DNA of 64,000 nucleotides from assembly GCF_001425445.1 (NCBI RefSeq), contig NZ_LMQU01000016.1, positions 1 to 64,000 on the forward strand. Direction: 5' to 3'. This DNA comes from Devosia sp. Leaf420. Its GTDB lineage: Bacteria > Pseudomonadota > Alphaproteobacteria > Rhizobiales > Devosiaceae. The notes under the pieces are model-generated. The model saw only the letters and a program-made list of their open reading frames with translations, had not been told where the DNA came from and ran no database searches. Positions 36,664 through 44,778 of this stretch are shown in pieces (the first letter of the stretch is position 1; each line of letters opens with the position of its first letter). A program made the translations under genes and the position numbers.

Positions 36664-37710
36664 ATGACTGAGAACAAGACTTGGACCCAGGCCGAGATGG
36701 AAAAGCGCCTGGTGCGCTATGCCGATCTGAAGGGCCTGCGTAACGCGTTTATCGACGCGCGCACACCGGGTTCGGACCGCAAAGAGAACTTTACCATCAT
36801 CGGGCCGGGCGTGAGTGAAAATCCGGCGCAGGTTGTGCATATCCCGGAAGCCCACGGCTTCAACTTCGGTGCTGCCCGGCAGCCCTTCGGCTGCGTGAAT
36901 TCCCAACACTCGCACCTGACCGCCGAGACCTTCCTCGTTCATACCGGCAGGTGGCGTTTCGTTTTCGGCGCTAACAAGGACGAGGGTTATCTCGACGTCG
37001 AACCGGGCGATGTGGCGACGGTGCCGACCCATATGTTCCGCGGTTTTGAAAAGCGTGACGAAGGCACCGGCTTCCTCGCCGTGGTGCTTGGCCACGATGA
37101 TCCGGGCAAGGTTGTCTGGGCGCCGAGCGTCTTCAAGATGGCCGAGGATTTTGGGCTGAAGTTGCTCAAGGGCGGTAAGCTCATCGATACGACCCTGGGC
37201 GAGAAGGTGCCGGAAGGCGCTGAGCTCGAATTACCGCCGGATGAAGCCAAGATGAAGGAACTGGCGACCCCGCCGATGTCGGAACTGGCAAAATATGCCA
37301 TCAAGGCGGCCGACATCGAGGGCGATCCCAATTCGCCACTGGCCGGCGAAGGCGTTGAAGAAGCGCCAGTCATCGGCGACGTCGACGGACAGGACGGCAT
37401 CAAGGCCGGCCCGATCGTCGGACACTGGAAGCACGACTTCACCGTGCGCCGCCTGAAGCTTGAAACCGGCGCGATCGTTCCGGGGCACTCGCGTTCGGAA
37501 CAGGAAGTGCTCTTCATGCAGTCCGGCACGCTGGAATTCACTTGGGACGGCGGCTCCCTCATCCTTGGCGCCGGCGACACGCTCACTGTTCCCGTTGGCC
37601 TCGTCCATGGCTTCCGCAATCCAGCTTCTGCCGATGCAATCGCCTTCGTTATCCGCGGTGCTGCCTCGCCGGCTGCTCCGCAGTTCGCAACCGCTCAGGC
37701 CGCGGAGTAA
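36664..37710 (+). CDS. Double-cupin protein
   Basis: The 348-residue protein has two cupin-like barrels. The first is at about 60-140 (HSHLTAETFLVHTGRW, then PGDVATVPTHMFRGF). The second is at about 245-335 (GHSRSEQEVLFMQSGTLEFTWDGG, then GDTLTVPVGLVHGFRN). Cupins of this kind may be dioxygenases or isomerases or sensors; I cannot decide. It is preceded by a LacI operator and followed four bases later by the MetE-like gene. Confidence 0.75.
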   Translation: MTENKTWTQAEMEKRLVRYADLKGLRNAFIDARTPGSDRKENFTIIGPGVSENPAQVVHIPEAHGFNFGAARQPFGCVNSQHSHLTAETFLVHTGRWRFVFGANKDEGYLDVEPGDVATVPTHMFRGFEKRDEGTGFLAVVLGHDDPGKVVWAPSVFKMAEDFGLKLLKGGKLIDTTLGEKVPEGAELELPPDEAKMKELATPPMSELAKYAIKAADIEGDPNSPLAGEGVEEAPVIGDVDGQDGIKAGPIVGHWKHDFTVRRLKLETGAIVPGHSRSEQEVLFMQSGTLEFTWDGGSLILGAGDTLTVPVGLVHGFRNPASADAIAFVIRGAASPAAPQFATAQAAE

Positions 37711-37714
37711 ACTC

Positions 37715-38845
37715 ATGGCACACAAGATCCTCACCACGCACGTCGGCTCGCTGCCGCGATCCAAACAGGTGACCGATCTTGTGTTCGCCAAGGAGGCCGG
37801 TGTCCCGATTGAGGAGGCTGGCTTCAACGAGATCATCTCGGCGGCGGTGAATGACATCGTTGCGCAACAAAAGACGGCGGGGATCGACCTGCCGTCCGAT
37901 GGCGAAATGAGCAAGATTTCTTATGCGACCTATATCAAGGACCGGCTGACCGGCTTTGACGGTGACAGCTCGCGTCGGCCGCCTGCCGACCTTGAGCTGT
38001 TCCCGAACTTTCTGAAACGCCAGGCCTCATCTGGTGGCACGCCGACCTATCGCCGGCCGAAATGCGTCAGCGAAATCAAGGTGAAGAGCCTTGAGCCGCT
38101 CCGCGATGATGTGGATGCCTTCCAAGCTGCGCTTTCAGCCAATGGCTATGCCAAGGGTTTTATGAACTCGGCGACGCCGGGCGTTATCGCGCTGTTCCAG
38201 CCCAATGAATTCTATAAGAGCCAAGACGAGTATCTCGAGGCCGTCGCCGAGGGCATGCGCGTCGAATATGAGGGCATTGTCGAGGCCGGATTCATCCTGC
38301 AGCTCGACGCGCCTGATCTCGGGCTCGGTCGGCATATGATGTACAAGGATCTCGATGATGCAGCCTTCGTCACCGCGGCGGAAAAGCATATCGAGGTGAT
38401 GAACCATGCCCTCCGGAATGTGCCGGGGGACAAGGTGCGGATGCATGTGTGCTGGGGCAATTATGAAGGCCCGCATATCTGCGATATTGCGCTCAAGAAA
38501 ATCCTGCCGAGTTTGCTGAAAGCCAAGCCGCGGGCGCTGCTGTTTGAAGGCGCTAATCCGCGCCATGCGCATGAATGGGTGGACTGGAAGAATGTCGATC
38601 TGCCGGATGATTATGTGCTCATTCCAGGCGTGATCGACTCGACGTCGAATTTCGTCGAGCATCCGCAGCTGATCGCGCAGCGGCTGAAGAATTTCATCGA
38701 TATCGTTGGGGCGGAGCGCGTGATTGCCGGGACGGATTGCGGGTTCTCGACCTTTGCCGGGTTTGGCGCGGTCGATCCGGATATCGTCTGGGCGAAGTTG
38801 AAGGCGTTGAGTGAAGGCGCTGAGATCGCCAGTAAGGCGGCATAG
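37715..38845 (+). CDS. MetE-like zinc methyltransferase core (MetE C-terminal family)
   Basis: A 376-residue single-domain protein of the cobalamin-independent methionine synthase C-terminal family. It starts TTHVGSLPR. All four zinc-type residues are present: His244 and Cys246 (MHVCWGNYEGPH), Glu278 (LLFEGANPRH) and Cys342 (GTDCGFSTF). The N-terminal half of full MetE is absent. Family members include methyl- and epoxyalkane:CoM-type transferases. In this catabolic regulon it may be a demethylase or thiol-transfer enzyme. Substrate unknown. Confidence 0.8.
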   Translation: MAHKILTTHVGSLPRSKQVTDLVFAKEAGVPIEEAGFNEIISAAVNDIVAQQKTAGIDLPSDGEMSKISYATYIKDRLTGFDGDSSRRPPADLELFPNFLKRQASSGGTPTYRRPKCVSEIKVKSLEPLRDDVDAFQAALSANGYAKGFMNSATPGVIALFQPNEFYKSQDEYLEAVAEGMRVEYEGIVEAGFILQLDAPDLGLGRHMMYKDLDDAAFVTAAEKHIEVMNHALRNVPGDKVRMHVCWGNYEGPHICDIALKKILPSLLKAKPRALLFEGANPRHAHEWVDWKNVDLPDDYVLIPGVIDSTSNFVEHPQLIAQRLKNFIDIVGAERVIAGTDCGFSTFAGFGAVDPDIVWAKLKALSEGAEIASKAA

Positions 38846-38857
38846 TTCATTGTTGCC

Positions 38858-38930
38858 GTCATTGCCCGGCTTGTCCGGGCAATCCATCGCCTGTCGCGGC
38901 ATGGACCACCCGGACGAGCCGGTTGGTGAC
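38858..38930 (+). repeat. REP-like palindromic element, copy A
   Basis: A 73-base element of two hairpins (TGCCCGG-CTTGT-CCGGGCA and ACCACCCGG-ACGAG-CCGGTTGGT). An almost identical copy in inverted orientation lies at 39665-39735, on the other side of the RraA-like gene. Confidence 0.75.
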
Positions 38931-38951
38931 GGCTGTTGAGGGAGACTGGAT

Positions 38952-39653
38952 ATGGCAAAAATTTCACCCGAGGCTCTGGCCGCCCTGCGCAAGGCCGATA
39001 CGCCGACCGTATGCAATGCACTTGAGCACGTGATGGGCGGTCGGACTGCCGAGGGATTTACCAAGACGGCAGTCGTTTGCGCTGATCCGTCCCTGCCGCC
39101 AGTCGTCGGCTTTGCGCGTACGGCAAAGATCCGCGCGTCGTCTCCAGCACAGAAGCCGGCGGCTGAGGTTCGCGCGTTGCGGATGCAGTACTACGAGTAT
39201 GTTTCGGATGGCGAAGGGCCGACCGTGGCTGTCATAGAGGATACCGACTGGCCACATGTCATTGGTGGCTTCTGGGGAGAGATGCAGGTGGCGCAGCATA
39301 AGGGCTTGGGCGTTGCCGGCACTGTAACCAACGGTGTGTTGCGCGATTTGGGGATGCTCGATGAGGGCTATCAGGTGATCGCGGGCGCCGTAGGTCCGAG
39401 CCACGCCTTCGTGCATGTGACGGAGCTCGATTGCCCGGTGACGGTGTTTGGGATGGCGGTGCGACCGGATGATTTGATCCATGCGGATCGGCATGGGGCG
39501 GTTGTCATTCCGGGTGAGCACATCGAGCGGATGCCTTGGGCAATTGATGTCGTGATGCGCAAGGAAGTGCCGATCTTGTCGGCAGCGCGGGCGCCTGGGT
39601 TTACGGTGGAGAAGCTGCGGGCGGCATGGCTGGAAGCGGATAAGATCAGCTGA
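38952..39653 (+). CDS. RraA / HMG-aldolase family protein
   Basis: A 233-residue protein with the RraA-type core GTVTNGVLRDL and the flanking KGLGVAG. This family includes 4-hydroxy-4-methyl-2-oxoglutarate aldolase and oxaloacetate decarboxylase, both metal-dependent. The family's usual DG before xxRD is NG here. GAGGGAG precedes the ATG. It lies in the cupin-MetE operon between inverted REP-like elements, so it may have a separate message. Confidence 0.8.
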   Translation: MAKISPEALAALRKADTPTVCNALEHVMGGRTAEGFTKTAVVCADPSLPPVVGFARTAKIRASSPAQKPAAEVRALRMQYYEYVSDGEGPTVAVIEDTDWPHVIGGFWGEMQVAQHKGLGVAGTVTNGVLRDLGMLDEGYQVIAGAVGPSHAFVHVTELDCPVTVFGMAVRPDDLIHADRHGAVVIPGEHIERMPWAIDVVMRKEVPILSAARAPGFTVEKLRAAWLEADKIS

Positions 39654-39664
39654 TCAATTGCTTC

Positions 39665-39735
39665 GTCGCCATCCGGCTCGTCCGGGTGGTCCATGCGGTC
39701 TGCGAATGGATTGCCCGGACAAGCCGGGCAATGAC
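39665..39735 (-). repeat. REP-like palindromic element, copy B (inverted)
   Basis: The reverse complement of copy A with few differences. Together A and B could form a very long stem enclosing the RraA-like gene, or mark mobile REP units. Confidence 0.75.
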
Positions 39736-39756
39736 GATGGAATGGAATGGAGCTCT

Positions 39757-39786
39757 AAAAAAGGCCCGCTTGCGCGGGCCTTTTTT
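39757..39786. terminator. Bidirectional rho-independent terminator
   Basis: AAAAAA, GGCCCGC, a TTGC loop, GCGGGCC, then TTTTTT. This perfectly symmetric terminator sits between the convergent RraA-like and HisD-like genes and would work in both directions. Confidence 0.92.
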
Positions 39787-39788
39787 GG

Positions 39789-41072
39789 TTATTTGGCCTG
39801 CATGCGGTCGAGGCGCAGTTGGGCGGCGCGGCGGTGGCCTTCGAGGCCTTCGCTGGCGGATTGGCGTGCGGCGGGGGGAGCGACCTGCTTGACCCCTTCT
39901 TCATCGAGCCACTGATGGGTGGCAATCTTGACGTAGGCGCCGACCCAGAGGCCGCCGGTATAGGCGCCGGCGCCCATGGTCGGGAGGGTATGATTGGTGC
40001 CGGAGCATTTGTCGGAATAGACGACGCTGGCGAGTTCGCCGATGAACAAGCTCCCGTAATTCCTTAGCTTTTTGGCGAAGGACTTGGCGTCGGTGGTGTG
40101 AACCTGTAGGTGCTCGGCGGCGATAAGATCGGAATAGGCGATCATCGCGGCCTCGTCCTCGCAGACGGTGATTTCGCCGTAGTTGATCCAGGCCTCGCGG
40201 GCGGTGTTGGCCGTGGAGAGGGTCTGGAGCTGGGCTTCGACTTCCTTGAGGGTGGCTTCGGCGAGCGCCTTATCGGTGGTGATGAGGCCGACGCGGGTGC
40301 GGATGTCGTGCTCGGCTTGGGCGAGGAGGTCGGTCGCGATCATTTCGGCATCGCCAGAAGAGTCAGCGACGACAAAAATCTCAGACGGGCCAGCGAGTTG
40401 GTCGATGCCCACAGGGCCGAAAACCTGGCGCTTGGCTTCGTTGACGAAGGCATTGCCGGGGCCGACGATCTTGTTGACAGCCGGAACGGTCTCAGTGCCA
40501 TAGGCCATGGCGGCGATGGCCTGGGCGCCGCCGATGCGGAAGATCCTGTCTGCGCCAGAAAGATGGCAGCCGGCGATCATGGCCTTATGGGCATTGGGCG
40601 GCAGGCAGGCGATGACTTCGTCGACGCCGGCAACTTTGGCCGGGACGATGGTCATGATCGGGGCGGAGAGGAGCGGATATCGGCCGCCGGGGACGTAGCA
40701 GCCGACGCGCTGAATAGGGATAACCCGGTGGCCCATATGGACGCCGCGCAGGGTTTCGACCTCGAGCGGCAGGATGGTCTCGAGTTGCGCTTGGGCAAAT
40801 TTGCGAACATTTTCAATGGCAAACTCGGTATCTTTGCGCGTTTGCGGATCGAGTTCGGCGAGCGCGGCTTCGCGTTCGGCCTGAGTGACTTCGAAAACGT
40901 CGATGTCGGATTTGTCGAACTTGGCCGAATATTCGCGGACCGCCTTATCGCCGTTGGCGCGGACATTGGCGATAATTTCGGAGACGAGGGTCTCGACGGG
41001 AGCATTGTCGCCGATCGAAGACCGCTCTGGCGCCTTGACATAGGTGACGCCGGGGAAGGGGGAATTGCTCAT
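39789..41072 (-). CDS. HisD-family dehydrogenase 2
   Basis: A 427-residue HisD paralogue with [24 protein letters not shown] (Gln and His), AEHLQVH (Glu-His) and [13 protein letters not shown] (Asp and His), so the zinc and catalytic residues are all there. It is distinct from HisD-like 1 at 33420 and nearer to true HisD in its start region. Without other histidine genes and with a LacI operator 87 bases upstream, a catabolic role is preferred. The ATG at 41072 is chosen because the longer frame has no family similarity. Confidence 0.78.
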   Translation of the reverse strand: MSNSPFPGVTYVKAPERSSIGDNAPVETLVSEIIANVRANGDKAVREYSAKFDKSDIDVFEVTQAEREAALAELDPQTRKDTEFAIENVRKFAQAQLETILPLEVETLRGVHMGHRVIPIQRVGCYVPGGRYPLLSAPIMTIVPAKVAGVDEVIACLPPNAHKAMIAGCHLSGADRIFRIGGAQAIAAMAYGTETVPAVNKIVGPGNAFVNEAKRQVFGPVGIDQLAGPSEIFVVADSSGDAEMIATDLLAQAEHDIRTRVGLITTDKALAEATLKEVEAQLQTLSTANTAREAWINYGEITVCEDEAAMIAYSDLIAAEHLQVHTTDAKSFAKKLRNYGSLFIGELASVVYSDKCSGTNHTLPTMGAGAYTGGLWVGAYVKIATHQWLDEEGVKQVAPPAARQSASEGLEGHRRAAQLRLDRMQAK

Positions 41073-41158
41073 AGCATCAGGTCTCCGAAACGATAGCGAG
41101 AGGCGGCGATCCGTTAGCATTCCGGTAACGTTGAGAGCCGCCCATGAGGTGAGATTGA

Positions 41159-41178
41159 TCTTGCATACGTATTCAAAA
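41159..41178. promoter_or_regulatory. LacI-family operator, site 4 (divergent)
   Basis: TCTTGCATACGTATTCAAAA lies in the 171-base region between the divergent HisD-like 2 and hydrolase/NTF2 genes. It could control both. The core TTGCATACGTATTCAA has one mismatched pair relative to a perfect palindrome. Confidence 0.7.
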
Positions 41179-41243
41179 TTTGCCAGAGTTTTTTGCGAAA
41201 TGAGCATCCATCTTTGGTTGGAGCTCCCCTCTGATCGGTCAAG

Positions 41244-43178
41244 ATGAACACGCACGCCAATCCCAAACTGGAGCATCGAGATGAGGGCGCCGACCAGCCC
41301 CCATTGGTGCTTCTGCCCGGTACGGTTTGCGATGCGCGGTTGTTCGCGCCACTCTTGGCTGAACTCGATCATCCCCATGTCCAGATCGCGCCGCTGACTG
41401 GTGCACAATCTGCCGAGGCGATGGCCACGAAACTCCTTAAAGACCTGCCCAAGCGATTTTCACTGCTTGGCGTTTCGCTGGGCGGGATCGTGGCGCTGGA
41501 CATGATGGCGCAAGCGCCAGAGCGGGTCGAGCGGCTCGCCCTCATCGACACGACGGCGCGGCCCGACCCGGAGGCGAACTGGGCCGTGCGGCGCGACGCC
41601 ATCGAAAAGGCTCGGCAGAATGGAATGGCCTCCTATATTGGAGAGAGCTGGACGAAGCTCGTGTCGCCGGTTCACGCTCACAATGCCACGCTCAGACAGC
41701 TGCTTATTGCCATGGCCGAGGATGCCGGCGCGGATGTGTTGGCCGAGCAATCGGAGATCGCCATTGCGCGCGCCGATGGCCGGCTGCGGCTTGGCGCGAT
41801 TGCTGTGCCGACCCTGGTGCTCGCGGGGGCAGATGAACAGGTGTGCCCGCTCGAGGCGCATGAAGAACTGGCGCGCGGCATTGCCGGGGCGCGCTATTTT
41901 ACCATTCCCAAGGCGGGGCACTTCAGCCCGCTTGAAAATCCCGCCGCTGTGGCGCGTCATGTGCGCGACTGGCTGGCTTGGACAAACGTTACTCTCTCGA
42001 ATGAGCCGTCACAGACCCAAGGAGCGGAAATGAGCGACGCAACGAGCAAATCCCAGACCAAGGGCGCTTCGCCCGTCGCCGTTGAAAACGTGCTGCAGGT
42101 GGAGCGCCGCGATTATCCCGATCTAGCGCCGACCGATCGGCCGCGCTCGCAATCGCTCGAGGGGTTCGATGATATCTATACCGATATCGTCGACTACATC
42201 ATTCGCTGCACCCACAAGATTTGGGATGAGCGCGATATCGGGCTGATCTACACGCACTATACCCATAACTGCGTGCTCTATGGCACGACGGGTACGATCT
42301 ATAATCGCGAAGACGTAGTGCGTGACACCATCCAGCGTCTCGTGTCCTTCCCTGAGCGCCGCGGCATGGGTACCCAGGTGATCTGGAACGGCAATGATCA
42401 GGATGGCTTTTATACGAGCCACCTCGTGACCGGCTCAGGCCGCCATACCCAATATGGTCATCTTGGCCAGCCGACCGGCAGGCCTTTCGTCAGCCGCACC
42501 ATTGCCGACTGCATGATCCATCAGAACAAGATCTATCGCGAATGGGTCGTGGCCGACACCATGGCCATCATCCAGCAGCTCGGGCTCGATCCGCATCATT
42601 TTGCCATGAAGACTGCCAAGGCCAAGTTCGATGCTGGCCTGATCTCGCTCGATATCGGCGAGAACCGCCGCTTCCTCGGCCAGACCCCGCCGACCGAAAA
42701 GGCCGATACCTCGCTCGCGCATAACGACATCGAAGCGCAGACGATCGAAATGCTGCATGAGGTTTTCACCAAGCGCATGTTCGGCCAGATCGCGCGCGAT
42801 TATGCGCCGAATGCGCAGTATCATGGCCCGCTGATGAAAGAGCTTTATGGCCAGGCGGCCATCATCCATCAGCATCTCGGGCTCATCGGCTCGCTGCCCG
42901 ACGCCTCGTTCGAAATCCAGCACGTGGCCTCAAATCCCTGCGAAGAGGGCGGCACCAAGGTTGCGGTGCGCTGGCTGATGGAAGGCCATCACCTCGGCTA
43001 TGGCATTCTCGGCACGCTGGGCGACCCGACCGGCAAGCGCGTGCAGGTGATGGGCATGACCCACTATCACTGGAAGAACGGCAAGATCGTCGACGAATGG
43101 AACGTCTATGACGAGCTGAGCCTCTTGGTCCAGGTCAAGTTGGGGCAGCTTGCGGCGGAAGCCGGTGTCGCTGACTGA
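41244..43178 (+). CDS. Alpha/beta hydrolase fused to tandem NTF2-like (SnoaL) domains
   Basis: One 644-residue frame. Residues 20-255 form an alpha/beta hydrolase with nucleophile Ser78 in GVSLGG and the His in KAGHFSPLENP. Residues 290-640 hold two SnoaL/NTF2-like folds (VDYIIRCTHKIWDERDIGLIY; later THYHWKNGKIVDEWNVYDE). At residue 263 there is an internal ATG (42030) with a good GGAGCGG site, as if the NTF2 part had been its own gene. No stop separates the parts, so they are either a fusion or two overlapping products. NTF2-like proteins may act as cyclases, isomerases or dehydratases. Confidence 0.75.
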   Translation: MNTHANPKLEHRDEGADQPPLVLLPGTVCDARLFAPLLAELDHPHVQIAPLTGAQSAEAMATKLLKDLPKRFSLLGVSLGGIVALDMMAQAPERVERLALIDTTARPDPEANWAVRRDAIEKARQNGMASYIGESWTKLVSPVHAHNATLRQLLIAMAEDAGADVLAEQSEIAIARADGRLRLGAIAVPTLVLAGADEQVCPLEAHEELARGIAGARYFTIPKAGHFSPLENPAAVARHVRDWLAWTNVTLSNEPSQTQGAEMSDATSKSQTKGASPVAVENVLQVERRDYPDLAPTDRPRSQSLEGFDDIYTDIVDYIIRCTHKIWDERDIGLIYTHYTHNCVLYGTTGTIYNREDVVRDTIQRLVSFPERRGMGTQVIWNGNDQDGFYTSHLVTGSGRHTQYGHLGQPTGRPFVSRTIADCMIHQNKIYREWVVADTMAIIQQLGLDPHHFAMKTAKAKFDAGLISLDIGENRRFLGQTPPTEKADTSLAHNDIEAQTIEMLHEVFTKRMFGQIARDYAPNAQYHGPLMKELYGQAAIIHQHLGLIGSLPDASFEIQHVASNPCEEGGTKVAVRWLMEGHHLGYGILGTLGDPTGKRVQVMGMTHYHWKNGKIVDEWNVYDELSLLVQVKLGQLAAEAGVAD

Positions 43179-43194
43179 TCTTTCTCTGCTTTGT

Positions 43195-43220
43195 CGCTGC
43201 CGGCCTTACGGTCGGCAGCG
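43195..43220. terminator. Hairpin between convergent genes
   Basis: CGCTGCCGGCC pairs with GGTCGGCAGCG around a TTAC loop, just past the hydrolase/NTF2 stop and before the end of the converging PLP gene. There is no T-run; possible terminator. Confidence 0.55.
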
Positions 43221-43345
43221 GACGGCGCAGCGATTGGGCTTTGCTGCTCCGGTTCGCGCCTAATACGAACGACGTGATCCGGATTTGACGTGGATCGGCG
43301 TGTGGCACGTCTCTTTCTGACTTCAGCCCGCTATTCTGACGGTTG

Positions 43346-44473
43346 CTATTCCCTGAGGCGACGCTGGGCTTGAGTGCAGTGGCCCTGAATTAAGGCCGTG
43401 TCGAAATCGCCTGTCGCCATGACCTTCTCGATGCGATCCATATCCTCGGTGATGTCGATGCCCTGCTCGATCAACCAGTCGTCCGAAAAATAGGTCTGGG
43501 CGTATCGTTCGCCGCTGTCGCAGATGAGCGAGACAACGGAACCAGCGTCGTTGCGACTGAGCATTCCTGATGCAGCCCATAAGAGACCGATGAAATTCGT
43601 TCCGGTCGAGCCGCCGACGCGGCGGCTCAGGCGCTTTGAGAGTACGCGGGTGGCGGCTATCGAGGCGGAGTCGGGGATTTTCAGCATCGCATCGACAACA
43701 TTGGGCAAGAACGAAGCTTCCATGCGCGGGCGACCAATGCCTTCGATGCGGCTGCCTCGTTTGCAGCAACAGGTGCTGCCCGTCTCGGTCCAGCCTTCGT
43801 AGAAGGCGGAAAATTCCGGGTCGGGGACGCAGAGTTCGGTTGGAAGGCTCTTATAGAGAATATAGCGGCCGATCGTTGCCGATGTGCCGCCCGTGCCTGG
43901 GCTCATGACAACCCAGCGCGGGATCGGGTGGCGCTCCATGGCCATCTGGCGGAAAATCGACTCGGCGATATTGTTGTTGCCGCGCCAGTCGGTCGCGCGC
44001 TCGGCAAAAGTGAACTGATCGAGATAGTGGCCGCCGGTACGGGCTGCCAAATTTCTGGCTTCATCGTAGATGGCCGAGGGCTCGTCGACAAAAACGCAGT
44101 GCCCCCCATATTGCTCGATGGCTTCGATTTTGGTGCAGGATGTTGTTCGCGGCAGGACAGCATAGAATGTCAGACCGAGCAGACGGGCGTAATAGGCCTC
44201 ACTGACGGCGGTGGAGCCTGAAGACGCTTCGACGAGCGCAGTATCAGGACCGATTACTCCATTGCAGAGACCATAGAGGATGAGCGAGCGAGCTAGGCGA
44301 TGTTTGAGGCTACCCGTCGGATGACATGACTCGTCTTTGAAATAGAAATCCACATTCGGAAAACCGGGCAACGCCATCGGGATGAGATGAGAGTCGGCGG
44401 AACGCTGGGCGTCTGCATCCAGCAGGCGGATAGCCCTGCTCGACCAGGATTCTGTTTTTTCTTCAGTGGCCAT
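43346..44473 (-). CDS. PLP-dependent cysteine synthase-like protein (Cds1 type)
   Basis: A 375-residue protein of the fold-type II PLP family. The PLP lysine is in [14 protein letters not shown], followed by [13 protein letters not shown] and the phosphate-binding loop [15 protein letters not shown]. The long middle insertion and the CCC cluster ([16 protein letters not shown]) match the Cds1-like cysteine desulfhydrase branch and not O-acetylserine sulfhydrylase. It likely releases H2S from cysteine or handles a related amino acid. It stands alone, with no evident partner. Confidence 0.75.
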   Translation of the reverse strand: MATEEKTESWSSRAIRLLDADAQRSADSHLIPMALPGFPNVDFYFKDESCHPTGSLKHRLARSLILYGLCNGVIGPDTALVEASSGSTAVSEAYYARLLGLTFYAVLPRTTSCTKIEAIEQYGGHCVFVDEPSAIYDEARNLAARTGGHYLDQFTFAERATDWRGNNNIAESIFRQMAMERHPIPRWVVMSPGTGGTSATIGRYILYKSLPTELCVPDPEFSAFYEGWTETGSTCCCKRGSRIEGIGRPRMEASFLPNVVDAMLKIPDSASIAATRVLSKRLSRRVGGSTGTNFIGLLWAASGMLSRNDAGSVVSLICDSGERYAQTYFSDDWLIEQGIDITEDMDRIEKVMATGDFDTALIQGHCTQAQRRLRE

Positions 44474-44778
44474 CTTCTGAGCAACATCTTGCTATCTAAA
44501 GTGCCTCAGAGGGTACGATGTTCTGTGGAATGGGTCAATTTTAGATTTTGGACGTTGGCTATATGGCACCTTGATCTTGGTAGCGTCTTGTCGCCTCTCA
44601 AAGAGCTGAATCGGCTGAAAGGTTCTCTGGAACACAGGCTTCATCAATTTCGTGAGACAAATCGACATTAACACACTTGAGTTAAGTTAATCGGGCTCAC
44701 ATAGTCCTGTCTTGAAGCTGTCATGTCGGCCGGCCGGAGGGGTGGCGACGCTGGCAGCGTAAGGAGAGGAACTCGTTC
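44474..44778. promoter_or_regulatory. Divergent intergenic region with a shared 10-mer
   Basis: About 300 bases between the PLP gene and the PIG-L gene. It contains ACTTGAGTTA at 44675-44684, the reverse complement of TAACTCAAGT found at 51961-51970 before the divergent ROK/ABC genes. This may be a ROK operator half-site. No other structure is obvious. GGAGAGG precedes the start at 44779. Confidence 0.45.

Noticed and set aside
33420..41072. HisD homologues as histidinol dehydrogenase
   Set aside because: They are in a LacI-controlled catabolic cluster with two copies and no histidine genes.
40110..41096. 328-codon plus-strand frame rich in Asp and Gly
   Set aside because: Shadow of the HisD-like 2 gene, whose catalytic motifs are intact on the other strand.
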